DNA of 64,000 nucleotides from assembly GCA_015179125.1 (NCBI GenBank), contig WHVA01000572.1, forward strand, positions 1 to 64,000, written 5' to 3'. The notes beneath the pieces are model-generated. The model worked only from the letters and a program-made list of their open reading frames with translations, had not been told where the DNA came from and made no database searches. The DNA comes from Gautieria morchelliformis. Its lineage: Eukaryota; Basidiomycota; Agaricomycetes; Gomphales; Gomphaceae. The position numbers and the translations under genes were made by a program. This document shows, piece by piece, positions 1 through 8,117 of this stretch (position 1 is its first letter; the number at the start of each line of letters is the position of its first letter).

Positions 1-172
1 AAGAGGCAATCGGATGCCACCCCCACCTTCTTCCGATGACTGTTGCGACAAGACCGCTCCGGTAGCTGCGTCGGAAGAATCCGCCTCCACTCGGTAAGGG
101 CGAGAGTCGTCGGGAAAGATCAGGACCGGGGCGGAAGTGATCAGCTCTTTGAGTTTGTCAAAGGAGGCCGTT
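1..172 (-). pseudogene. Pol continuation: start of RNase H, out of frame with RT
   Basis: Directly after the RT tail the minus strand encodes FDKLKELITSAPVL and then DDSRPYRVEADSSDAATGAV. This is the classic connection-to-RNase H block (VEADASD...GAVL) of Ty3 elements. It is shifted by one base relative to the 141-1988 frame, which points to a single-base indel at about 165-175. The frame is open to the window edge, so the rest of RNase H and the integrase lie outside. Confidence 0.85.
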
Positions 173-1988
173 CCGGCTCTCCCCACCGCCATCCAACCTC
201 CTTCTTGGTGAGGTCGAAGAGGGCACGGGCGTGGCAGGAGAAGTCCTTGATGAACCGCCGGTAGAAATTGACAAACCCAATGAAGGACTGGACTTCCTTC
301 TTGTTCCGCGGCACCGGCCAATCCGACGCACCGGAAACCTTGACGGGGTCCATTTCCACCTTTCCTTCCGACACGATCACCCCAAGATACTCTATCCGCG
401 TCCGCTCAAATTCGCACTTTTCCGGCTTGAGACACAGGTTGTACTCCCGGAGTCGTTCCAGCACTCTCCGCACGACTTCCCGATGTTCGGACATTGTTTT
501 TGTGAAGATGAGGATGTCATCGAGGTAGACGCAGACAACCCCTTCTGCTATCATGTCACGGAAAATGTCATTCATCATTGTCTGGAACGTGGCAGGACTG
601 TTGGTGAGGCCAAAGAACATGACCTGTGGCTCAAAGAGTCCTCGGTTGGTGCGGAATGCGGCCTTCCACTCATCTCCCTCCCGGATCCGGACATTATTGA
701 AGCCCCAGCGGACATCCAGCTTGGTGAAGTACTTCGCCCCGCGGAGTTGTGTGATCAATTCGGAAATGAGCGGAATGGGGTACCGGTTCTTGATCGTGAT
801 CGCATTCAAGGCCCGGTAATCCTGCACAAGTCTGAGCGAGCCGTCCTTCTTCTTGATGAAGAACACCGGAGATGCCATGGGTGACTTGGAGGGGCGGATC
901 CTCCCTGTACGGAGATTTTCCGCAAGGAATGCATCGAGCTCTACCTGCTCCTTGGGTGACAGCGGGTAGACCTTGCAGTTGGTGGGCTTCGACCCAGGCT
1001 CCAACTCGATGGCATGGTCCCACAGTTTCCGGGGAGGCAGGGCATCAAACGACTCCTTGGAGAAGACGTCCTCAAACTCCCGCAGGTACTCCGGAATTTC
1101 CGCCTCCACTCTATCATACCTCTTAGAGGCTTCAGCAAGGCGTTGCGAAATATTTCCGGTGGCGCGGATGTGTTCCGCCTCCGGCGGAAGGTTTACGTAC
1201 AGCAAGCGCTCCCCTTCCGTCAGAGTGCCTTCCAGGCCGAGTCGGATGGCGTCGGAATCGGAATTGGAAGGGGGATCCGGGTCAAATTCCGCTTCTGAGT
1301 CTTCTTCTGCAAGCAGTGGATGGGGGCCGGAACGACATGTCTGTATGAGCCGTTCGGTCTTCCGCTGCTCCTGGTGCTCCTTCCGCGCTTCCGACCGGCA
1401 CATGTGACACTTGGCTGGACATCGACTCATCAGTACCTTCCGAGTCTGCCAATTGATCTCCGGGTTGTGCTCTTGAAGCCAGGTAAACCCAAGGATGATG
1501 TCTTGCTTCCCCAGGCTGGTGACAGCGAAGGAAGTGCGTTCCGAGTGTCCATCGTAGCGGAGAATTGTGTCCACTATCTCCGTGATGGACCCTGCCTCAT
1601 TGGGGCTTCCATCCACATTGAACACCGGGATTGCACGTTGCAACTTCCGCGTGGTCAGTCGGTTCCGTTCCACATAGTCCCGGTCCATAAACTGACCAGT
1701 GGCCCCGCAATCGACAAGGGCGGGTCCGGATTTGACCTCCGCCGTATCTGTCGTCTGGATCTCTACCTTAATGACTAGTGACTTGGGGCCAGGGGTGGCA
1801 GCAACGACATAGCGCTTCGGAAGGCGTCTCTCCCAAGGGCGGATGCGGGATAGACGGGGTGTCGGATTTGGCTTTTGTGTGACTTTATCCGGTGGGTCTG
1901 TATGAAGTGAGGGGAGTCGGGGCTTTTCATTCTCTACTTCAAGACAGGCAAACCGGTTATGTACAGGCAGCAGGGGCACACATCTCAC
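141..1988 (-). CDS. pol: Pol polyprotein: aspartic protease and reverse transcriptase
   Basis: This 615-codon frame carries the enzymes that process gag-pol and copy the element's RNA. A retropepsin-like site DCGATG lies at residues 93-98. The RT region spans about 355-530, with LDVRWGFNN near 425 and the catalytic YLDD at 488-491, followed by the usual LGVIVSEG and FIGFVNFYRRFIKDFS blocks. No ATG is needed: the frame overlaps the gag stop in the -1 frame (G-TGA), so pol is likely made by frameshifting or reinitiation. The reading frame is lost about 30 bases before its stop, where the RNase H segment continues in another frame. The gag-pol junction type is seen in the sequence; the expression mechanism is inference. 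Confidence 0.92.
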   Translation of the reverse strand: MRCVPLLPVHNRFACLEVENEKPRLPSLHTDPPDKVTQKPNPTPRLSRIRPWERRLPKRYVVAATPGPKSLVIKVEIQTTDTAEVKSGPALVDCGATGQFMDRDYVERNRLTTRKLQRAIPVFNVDGSPNEAGSITEIVDTILRYDGHSERTSFAVTSLGKQDIILGFTWLQEHNPEINWQTRKVLMSRCPAKCHMCRSEARKEHQEQRKTERLIQTCRSGPHPLLAEEDSEAEFDPDPPSNSDSDAIRLGLEGTLTEGERLLYVNLPPEAEHIRATGNISQRLAEASKRYDRVEAEIPEYLREFEDVFSKESFDALPPRKLWDHAIELEPGSKPTNCKVYPLSPKEQVELDAFLAENLRTGRIRPSKSPMASPVFFIKKKDGSLRLVQDYRALNAITIKNRYPIPLISELITQLRGAKYFTKLDVRWGFNNVRIREGDEWKAAFRTNRGLFEPQVMFFGLTNSPATFQTMMNDIFRDMIAEGVVCVYLDDILIFTKTMSEHREVVRRVLERLREYNLCLKPEKCEFERTRIEYLGVIVSEGKVEMDPVKVSGASDWPVPRNKKEVQSFIGFVNFYRRFIKDFSCHARALFDLTKKEVGWRWGEPERPPLTNSKS

Positions 1989-3358
1989 CCGCTGCGCGTC
2001 ACAAAATCCGACGCATCTTCCGCTTCCGATGCGCCATGTTCCACATTTTCGGAAACTCCTTCTGCAGTAGGCACTCTGCTTATGTCCGCAAGTGCGAGGA
2101 ACTCTGGAAGGAGCTCGAGTTTCTCCTCTGTGGTCATAAGCCGGATGTCAAATGCTTGGGGGCACTCGCGGGCATAGTGGCCTGGTTGTTGACATCGGAA
2201 GCAGGTGATAGTTCTGCGGCCTTTTCCGCGCATGCGGTCAACATCCATCGGGGCAGGGCCACTCTTCGAGGGAGGAGGGCTATGGTTCCTAATAGGAGCG
2301 GGCGGAGAAAGCGTCGGAAATACTTTCCGCATGGGAATGAATGCACTTCCGGATTTTGGCACAGGTGGAGTAGGACGAGTGGAACTGCGCGTCATATTCC
2401 GGCTCGTCTCCACGAAGGCCTCATTTGCTTCCCTGTTCCGGGACACCCTCTGTGCAGCTTGGTACCACCCTTCCGGGTCATCAAAGTCCGGAGCTCCATC
2501 CCCAAGCAGCGCAACTTGGTTCTGGAGTGTCGGATCGAGTCCTCGTCGGAATTTGATGACGATCGTCTTGTCGTCATCATACTCCGCAAGGTCGATGAGC
2601 TCCTGGAAGCGATCGATATAGTCATCGACCGGATCCTTGGCCTGGTACCAGCTGGTCCCCTCGAGCTTCGTAAGGGCTGTGAGCTGCTCATTTTTTGGGC
2701 AGAACTGGTCGGAAAATGTTTTCTCGAAGGCGTCCCAGTCTCGGAAGTAGTTCCCCTTGCCCTTTGCTTCATGTCGGATCACCTTGTTTGCAAAACGGGA
2801 TGCGCGGTCCGACTTGAAAAAGGACAATGCCCAGTGAATCCGAGCCTGGTCGTTCGGAAAGAGGTCTCCGACAATTGCGAAGTAGATGCTGCATGTGTTG
2901 AAGAATGCGCGTCCCTTCTCCCGATCTCCGTCAAAGTCCGCCGGAGTTGCGGGTTTGACCTTTGCTAACTTCGCGGACTTTCTCTCCTCCGCTAGTTCCG
3001 CTTTTCCGAAATCCGGATCGTCCAACATTTCATTTCCACCACCTTGTGGAATATCTAACTTAGCCAAAATCGCTTGTAAGGCTGTTTCAATCGCGTCGGT
3101 CTTCATCCGGTTCCGCGTCAATTCCTCCTCCATATTCCGAAGACGATCGTCCGGATCCATGTCGGAAGGAGGAATGTGGGACGGGATTTCCGGGGTTGGG
3201 AGCTCGACGTAAGAAGAAGGGCTGTCGTACGCTGTGTGTGCGGAAGAGGTTGCGATCTCCGAGTCGCTGTCTCCGATTCCGAACGCACCTATGGCGGCTG
3301 CGACACGCAGTACGACCGCCGGTCCTCTATGGGAGAGACTTTTCTGCTGTAAGGGCAA
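1985..3358 (-). CDS. gag: Gag capsid/nucleocapsid protein
   Basis: The protein is 457 residues if the first ATG is used; the true start may lie further in. It has an acidic N-terminus, a helical gag core (residues about 150-330, with WALSFFKSDRASRFA and the YIDRFQELIDLAEY region typical of the retrotransposon-gag family) and a CCHC zinc knuckle CFRCQQPGHYAREC at about 387-400. The last residues are DFVTRSG followed by TGA, which overlaps pol by a -1 shift. It would form the virus-like particle and bind element RNA. The leader upstream (3359-3499) holds a 19-base direct repeat. Confidence 0.9.
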   Translation of the reverse strand: MPLQQKSLSHRGPAVVLRVAAAIGAFGIGDSDSEIATSSAHTAYDSPSSYVELPTPEIPSHIPPSDMDPDDRLRNMEEELTRNRMKTDAIETALQAILAKLDIPQGGGNEMLDDPDFGKAELAEERKSAKLAKVKPATPADFDGDREKGRAFFNTCSIYFAIVGDLFPNDQARIHWALSFFKSDRASRFANKVIRHEAKGKGNYFRDWDAFEKTFSDQFCPKNEQLTALTKLEGTSWYQAKDPVDDYIDRFQELIDLAEYDDDKTIVIKFRRGLDPTLQNQVALLGDGAPDFDDPEGWYQAAQRVSRNREANEAFVETSRNMTRSSTRPTPPVPKSGSAFIPMRKVFPTLSPPAPIRNHSPPPSKSGPAPMDVDRMRGKGRRTITCFRCQQPGHYARECPQAFDIRLMTTEEKLELLPEFLALADISRVPTAEGVSENVEHGASEAEDASDFVTRSG

Positions 3359-3397
3359 CCCTGGCTAGTTGTGGAGATCACACTACCACACAACTGA

Positions 3398-3478
3398 CAA
3401 GGGGAAATCCAAAGTCTGTATAAATGAACAGAGCATACAAGAGAGGGGATTCTCACCTGACAAGGGGAAATCCAAAGA
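3398..3478. repeat. 19-bp direct repeat in the retrotransposon leader
   Basis: The word TGACAAGGGGAAATCCAAAG occurs at 3398-3417 and again at 3459-3478, in the untranslated leader between LTR and gag. Its role is unknown; packaging or dimerisation is only a guess. Confidence 0.7.
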
Positions 3479-3499
3479 GAAAAGTCTAAGGACCCCCAA

Positions 3500-3810
3500 T
3501 GTCAGCGAGCCCGTATTATACTACGCTGCGCAGCCAGGGACAACACTTGGCACCCGCCATCAACCCTGCACCTCCCTGACCCTTGATCGACCCTTGATGT
3601 CACCTATTACGCGAGTCGCTTGATTTCCGACACTGTTCCGAGGGTGGAACTCGGAAATTGGAGTGGAACTGGGAAGGCGAACAGAACTGGTGGAAGTTCT
3701 CCCAGAAGCGGAATCATTTCCGAGAGCGGAGGCGGAGATGGAATCGGAATCGGAAGCGTCTTCGGAAATGGAGTCGGAACTGGAAATGGAAAACAGGGTG
3801 TCCCCTGACA
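3500..3810 (-). repeat. 5' long terminal repeat (311 bp)
   Basis: On the plus strand the block begins TGTCA and ends TGACA, giving the short inverted ends TG...CA expected of an LTR. It sits directly upstream of the gag leader. On the minus strand it is followed at once by TTGGGGGTCC, a possible primer-binding site resembling proline-tRNA sites. It contains an imperfect hexamer run of the GGAATC/CGGAAT type at about 3690-3790. The partner LTR is outside the window, so the boundaries rest on the terminal motif alone. Confidence 0.6.
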
Positions 3811-4454
3811 GGTGCTTCTTTTGGCTCACCCGGTGGGTTCATTCTAGAAGGGGAGGGTGTAAGGAAGTAGATTCCCAGGGGGGGGGGTCCACAAGACCCC
3901 GCTGTATAGTAGTGCGTGGGAACTGCCCGGCAGTTCCCCAGCTTAACTTACCTTGTAAACTGTCACTACGTAGCATCAGAATCCCACAGCTTGGTTGATC
4001 TCTGCTGCTCTTGTGATACCCCCAAGGCTCTAAGTTTACTCCTTTACAGTGTTAGAGCACTGGCAGCGCACGAAAATAAAAGACCTACGGTGAAAGCGGA
4101 AGAAGTGAACAGGCCTCAAAAATGTTCAACAATATGTATGTAGTACAAAATAGTCGCCCGGACGACTTTCACTGAAAGCCGTTGCCCGTTGGCTACTGTT
4201 AAACCTACAAGTTTGCCGACACAGCACGTGTTGTAGAAAAAGCGTTTAATGTGGCCGTACCATGGGAAGACGCCCCTGCATTGCTACTCTAGTACACGAC
4301 GTCACCGCGAGAACAGTAGAACAGAGTACGTGTACCAAATAGAGGTTGAGATAAGATAGACACCGTAAAACGGGTCCAAAGTTTACTAATCTGCTTACAA
4401 ATTCGCGAAGAAATACCTTTTTCAGCAAGAAAAGGATTACGAAATACGTCGATA
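3811..4454. other. Spacer between the LTR and the first Helitron; no gene seen
   Basis: About 640 bases without a coding signal that I recognise. It has a C/G-homopolymer patch (about 3880-3900) and a short palindrome-like CTGCCCGGCAG at about 3923. The base before Helitron H1 is A (4454), as expected for Helitron insertion between A and T. Confidence 0.6.
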
Positions 4455-4548
4455 TCTAAGAGTTAAACGCGCTCAGTGGGTTGTGGGCGTCGAGGCTGAC
4501 TAATAATATTACAAATAATGTTACGTAATAATTAGGTCAGCGGAGCGA

Positions 4549-4561
4549 GCGGCGCAGCCGC
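4549..4561. repeat. Subterminal palindrome shared by all five Helitrons
   Basis: GCGGCGCAGCCGC forms a 5-bp stem with a GCA loop about 95 bases inside the 5' end. The same motif is at 11801-11813 (H2) and 18507-18519 (H3), with slight damage at 24778-24790 (H4) and 26300-26311 (H5). It is preceded in H1, H2 and H4 by an inverted pair built on CTGAC/GTCAG. Conservation in otherwise different 5' regions suggests a transposition or transcription signal. Confidence 0.7.
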
Positions 4562-4729
4562 GAGCCCTAGGCCCAGGCCCAGCGCAGACCTTGCCGGTAC
4601 AGCGCTGGGTGACCTGGCAGACGCTGCGCAGCCGGTCCCCTCTGCCCTCCTTCTACCATCATCCCATCCTATCCCATCCCTCCCACCACCTGCATCTCTT
4701 CTATTAACTTCCTATCTAGGTTCTTTCTG

Positions 4730-6030
4730 GTGAGTTTGATGCTACTGAAACTGCCTTTTTTTATGTTTGTTATTTATAATTTCGCTTTTTTGGCCTTTTT
4801 TAGGGACTTTTCAAGTGACATTTGTCCTGTCACTGCTGCACCTGCTACCTGGCTGTTTCTGGTGAGTGTTATGGTATTGTATCTGCCTTTTCTTGATGCT
4901 TATTATGTTCTTTTTTGCTATAATTTCGCTTTTTTGGCTTTTTTTAGGCACTGCTCAAGTGATATTTGTCCTGTCACTGCTGCACCTGCTATCTGGCTGT
5001 TTCTGGTGAGTGCTATGCTATTGTACCTGCCTTTTCTTGATGCTTATTATGTTCTTTTTTGCTATAATTTCGCTTTTTTGGCTTTTCTTAGGCACTGCTC
5101 AAGTGATATTTGTCCTGTCACTGCTGCACCTGCTATCTGGCTGTTTCTGGTGAGTGCTATGCTATTGTACCTGCCTTTTCTTGATGCTTATTATGTTCTT
5201 TTTTGCTATAATTTCGCTTTTTTGGCTTTTTTTAGGCACTGCTCAAGTGATATTTGTCCTGTCACTGCTGCACCTGCTATCTGGCTGTTTCTGGTGAGTG
5301 CTATGATATTGTACCTGCCTTTTCTTGAGGCTTATTATCTTCTTATTTGCCATAATTTCGCTTTTTTGGCTTTTTTTAGGCACTTTTCAAGTGACATTCT
5401 TTCTGTCACTGCTGCACTTGCTACCTGGCTGTTTCTGGTGAGTGCTATGATATTGTACCTGCCTTTTCTTGAGGCTTATTATCTTCTTATTTGCCATAAT
5501 TTCGCTTTTTTGGCTTTTTTTAGGCACTTTTCAAGTGACATTCTTTCTGTCACTGCTGCACTTGCTACCTGGCTGTTTCTGGTGAGTGTTATGGCATTGT
5601 ACCTGCCTTTTCTTGATGCTTATTATCTTCTTATTTGCCATAATTTCGCTTTTTTGGCTTTTTTTAGGCACTTTTCAAGTGACATTCTTTCTGTCACTGC
5701 TGCACTTGCTACCTGGCTGTTTCTGGTGAGTGTTATGGCATTGTACCTGCCTTTTCTTGATGCTTATTATCTTCTTATTTGCCATAATTTCGCTTTTTTG
5801 GCTTTTTTTAGGCACTTTTCAAGTGACATTTGTCCTGTCACTGCTGCACCTGCTACCTGGCTGTTTCTGGTGAGTGTTATGGTATTGTATCTGCCTTTTC
5901 TTGATGCTTATTATGTTGTTATTTGCTATAACTTTGCTTTTTTGGCATTTTGTAGGCACTTTTCAAGTGCATTTGTCCTGTCACTACTGCATACCCTACC
6001 TGGGTATTATCCCCTTTCTGGTAAGTTTTT
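4730..6030 (+). repeat. Tandem 144-bp intron/mini-exon-like cassettes in H1
   Basis: GGTGAGT recurs at 4861, 5005, 5149, 5293, 5437, 5581, 5725 and 5869, an exact 144-bp period. Each unit reads as an 86-base intron (GTGAGT ... pyrimidine tract ... TTTTTTTAG) plus a 58-base block starting GCACT and ending GGCTGTTTCTG before the next donor. A 434-codon open frame crosses the array only because 144 is divisible by three; its hydrophobic repeats are those of the T-rich tracts. A last GTAAGT...TGCAG intron (about 6020-6053) precedes the RepHel start. The array most likely lies in the 5' leader of the RepHel transcript. Confidence 0.8.
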
Positions 6031-6181
6031 GTAACTGTATCTGCTGTTTGCAGTATTTATATTAGGATCAGTGGCTTTGCAATCCGTCTGAGATACCCGC
6101 ACAGCCTGTTTTCCCTGAGTTTGCCTTATTCTGCTTGCGATGTAAGTCTGATATTGATATCTTTATTCTCTCTCTACTCTT

Positions 6182-8104
6182 ATGCCTGCATTTCTCAGGG
6201 ATCCATCTACCCCAGAGAGCATCCGTTGGCAGGTGCGTCAAAGTGCGAGGGAGGGGCAGGAGGTAATGACACCACCCAGTCATCGGAGAGCGCGTCGGAG
6301 AGCGCATATTGGAGCTCAGAACCAGCCACCCCCTCCACCACCGCCTTTTGCCATCCCTCACCCTCCTTCTAGAAGCAGTGCAGCCGATCCTTTTCAACAA
6401 CCTGTGGCAGGGCCATCACGTCCACCAATGCCTGCGGCGCCATCACTTGCTCCTGATCCCAGTCCTACAGAGCAGGTGGCAGCCCTTCGTGCTCAGTTAG
6501 CAGTTATCACACCATGGCAGCCCCTGAGAGGACATAGGCCAGACCCTGTACAGCCAGCTCCATTGCACCCTCCTACGCTTGCGGGGCCATCATATCCACC
6601 TGATCCCAGTCCTGGAGAGCAGGTGGCAGCCCTTCGTGCACAGTTAGCAGCTATCCCACGATTACAGCCCCTCAGAAGAAATAGGCCTGACGCTGGACAG
6701 CCAGCTCCTGTAGCAGGTTCTGCAGCAATTGCTCAGTTGCGTGCTCAGGCGGCTGGAATTGGACAACCTGTAGTAGGCTCTACAGCGGTGGCAGATTTGC
6801 GTGCTCATGCTGCTGGGTTACAGCCTATCCCAGCACAGCCCTTGGGAAGACACAGGCAGGCACCTTTACAACCAGCTCCTAGACCTCCTGTAGTAGGTTC
6901 TGCAGCAATTGCTCAGTTGCGTGCTCAGGCGGCTGGAATTGGACATTTGGCAGTAGGCTCTACAGCGGTGGCAGATTTGCATGCTCACACTGCTGGTATA
7001 CAGCCTATCCCAGCACAGCCCTTGGGAAGACCCAGGCAGGCACCTTTACAACCAGCTCCTAGACCTCCTGTAGTAGGTTCTGCAGCGGTCGCAGCATTGC
7101 GGGCTCAGGCTAATGCAGTAAGACCAATGCCTCGGCTACTCCCTGCACTTCTGCGGCCTCTTCAGCGACTGCCTGCACCTCCTCAGCCTCCTCAGCCACT
7201 CCCTGCTCCTCCTCAGCCTCCTCAGCCACTCCCTGCTCCTCCTCAGCCTCCTCAGCCACTCCCTGCACCTCCACAGCCTCTTCAGCCACTCCCTGCACCT
7301 CCTCGGCCTCCTCAGCCACTCCCTGTACCTCGGCAGCGTCCTCAGCGACCTCCTCCTCCTGTTCCACTTGGTCGCTCTAGAATAATTGAGGCAGATGTGC
7401 AGCGTCATGATCTGGGTCCCATGGTTATTCCCTGCCCTGACTGTGGAGCATTACACTGGATGGCAGAACGCCTGCAGAGATCCTCAAATCGGCGGCCCAG
7501 ATTTGGTGATTGCTGTATGGAAGGAAAGGTGCAGCTTCCAGAGCTGCCAGTGCTCCCTCAGCCATTGAGACGGCTCTTAGAGGGCCAGGACCCTGAGGCC
7601 AAACAGTTTCGCCAGAACATCAGGCAGTACAATGCTGCATTTGCATTCACTTCCTTGGGAGCTGAGTTTGATCTAGATTTGCTTCGGGAGGGTCGTGGTC
7701 CATATGTCCTCAAGCTGCAGGGCGAACTGTATCATATTCATGGCTCTCTCATCCCTAACCCTGGGAGGCGGATACAGTATGCCCAACTTTATATATATGA
7801 TCCAGCATTGGCTTTGGCACAGAGGAACACCCGTAACCCAGGTCTGTCTCCAACTATCATGGGAGACTTGCAGGAAATGCTCCTCTTATGCAATCCTCAT
7901 GTTCCCATATATAGACAAGCGGCCGAGAGGCTCAGAGCTCAGGGACAGAATGGTGAGATCCGGCTAGGCTCACGTACAGGGAACACAGGGATCCTAGGAG
8001 GTATAATATCCCTACTGCGGATGAGATTGCGGTGGTTCTTCCTGGAGATGGCATCATCCCTGAACCTAGGGATATTATTGTCCAGCTCAAAGGTGGACGT
8101 TTAA
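6182..8104 (+). CDS. RepHel N-terminal region (zinc-finger and Pro-rich part), H1
   Basis: First frame of the H1 Rep-helicase, 640 codons from the ATG at 6182, the first start after the leader introns and one conserved in H2 (13194) and H3 (19339). Residues about 60-310 hold repeated Ala/Gln/Pro segments such as VGSAAIAQLRAQAAG; 310-400 is a PAPPQPPQPL repeat. From about 415 comes the conserved Helitron block: a CPDCGALHW zinc-binding motif with a later CC pair, then NIRQYNAAFAFTSLG and YHIHGSL. The frame loses register near 7965 (one base missing compared with H2), so its last 45 residues are not native. It would contribute DNA binding to the transposase. Confidence 0.85.
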   Translation: MPAFLRDPSTPESIRWQVRQSAREGQEVMTPPSHRRARRRAHIGAQNQPPPPPPPFAIPHPPSRSSAADPFQQPVAGPSRPPMPAAPSLAPDPSPTEQVAALRAQLAVITPWQPLRGHRPDPVQPAPLHPPTLAGPSYPPDPSPGEQVAALRAQLAAIPRLQPLRRNRPDAGQPAPVAGSAAIAQLRAQAAGIGQPVVGSTAVADLRAHAAGLQPIPAQPLGRHRQAPLQPAPRPPVVGSAAIAQLRAQAAGIGHLAVGSTAVADLHAHTAGIQPIPAQPLGRPRQAPLQPAPRPPVVGSAAVAALRAQANAVRPMPRLLPALLRPLQRLPAPPQPPQPLPAPPQPPQPLPAPPQPPQPLPAPPQPLQPLPAPPRPPQPLPVPRQRPQRPPPPVPLGRSRIIEADVQRHDLGPMVIPCPDCGALHWMAERLQRSSNRRPRFGDCCMEGKVQLPELPVLPQPLRRLLEGQDPEAKQFRQNIRQYNAAFAFTSLGAEFDLDLLREGRGPYVLKLQGELYHIHGSLIPNPGRRIQYAQLYIYDPALALAQRNTRNPGLSPTIMGDLQEMLLLCNPHVPIYRQAAERLRAQGQNGEIRLGSRTGNTGILGGIISLLRMRLRWFFLEMASSLNLGILLSSSKVDV

Positions 8105-8117
8105 AAGGGTATCCGAT

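Larger units (their letters stand above)
1..3810 (-). mobile_element. Ty3/gypsy LTR retrotransposon, 5' part, truncated by the window edge
   Basis: Read on the minus strand the order is LTR (3500-3810), leader, gag with a CCHC knuckle, then protease and reverse transcriptase, and the start of RNase H at the left edge. The protease-RT-RNase H order is that of Ty3/gypsy (Metaviridae-type) elements. Integrase and the second LTR must lie left of base 1. Gag and pol overlap by a few bases, and pol has one frameshift near 165-175, so this copy is probably defective or contains a sequence error. The whole element is strikingly rich in the words TTCCG and CGGAA, including in its LTR, unlike the flanking DNA. 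Confidence 0.93.

Noticed and set aside
231..884. Plus-strand 217-codon frame opposite pol
   Set aside because: Antisense shadow of the reverse-transcriptase frame; no domain of its own.
4730..6034. A 434-codon open frame coding a repetitive hydrophobic 'membrane protein'
   Set aside because: The frame is open only because the 144-bp unit is divisible by three. H2 shows no selection to keep it, and the T-rich segments look like intron pyrimidine tracts.
7110..7408. Minus-strand Glu/Val-rich frames
   Set aside because: Antisense of the Pro-rich repeat of the Helitron RepHel N-terminus.
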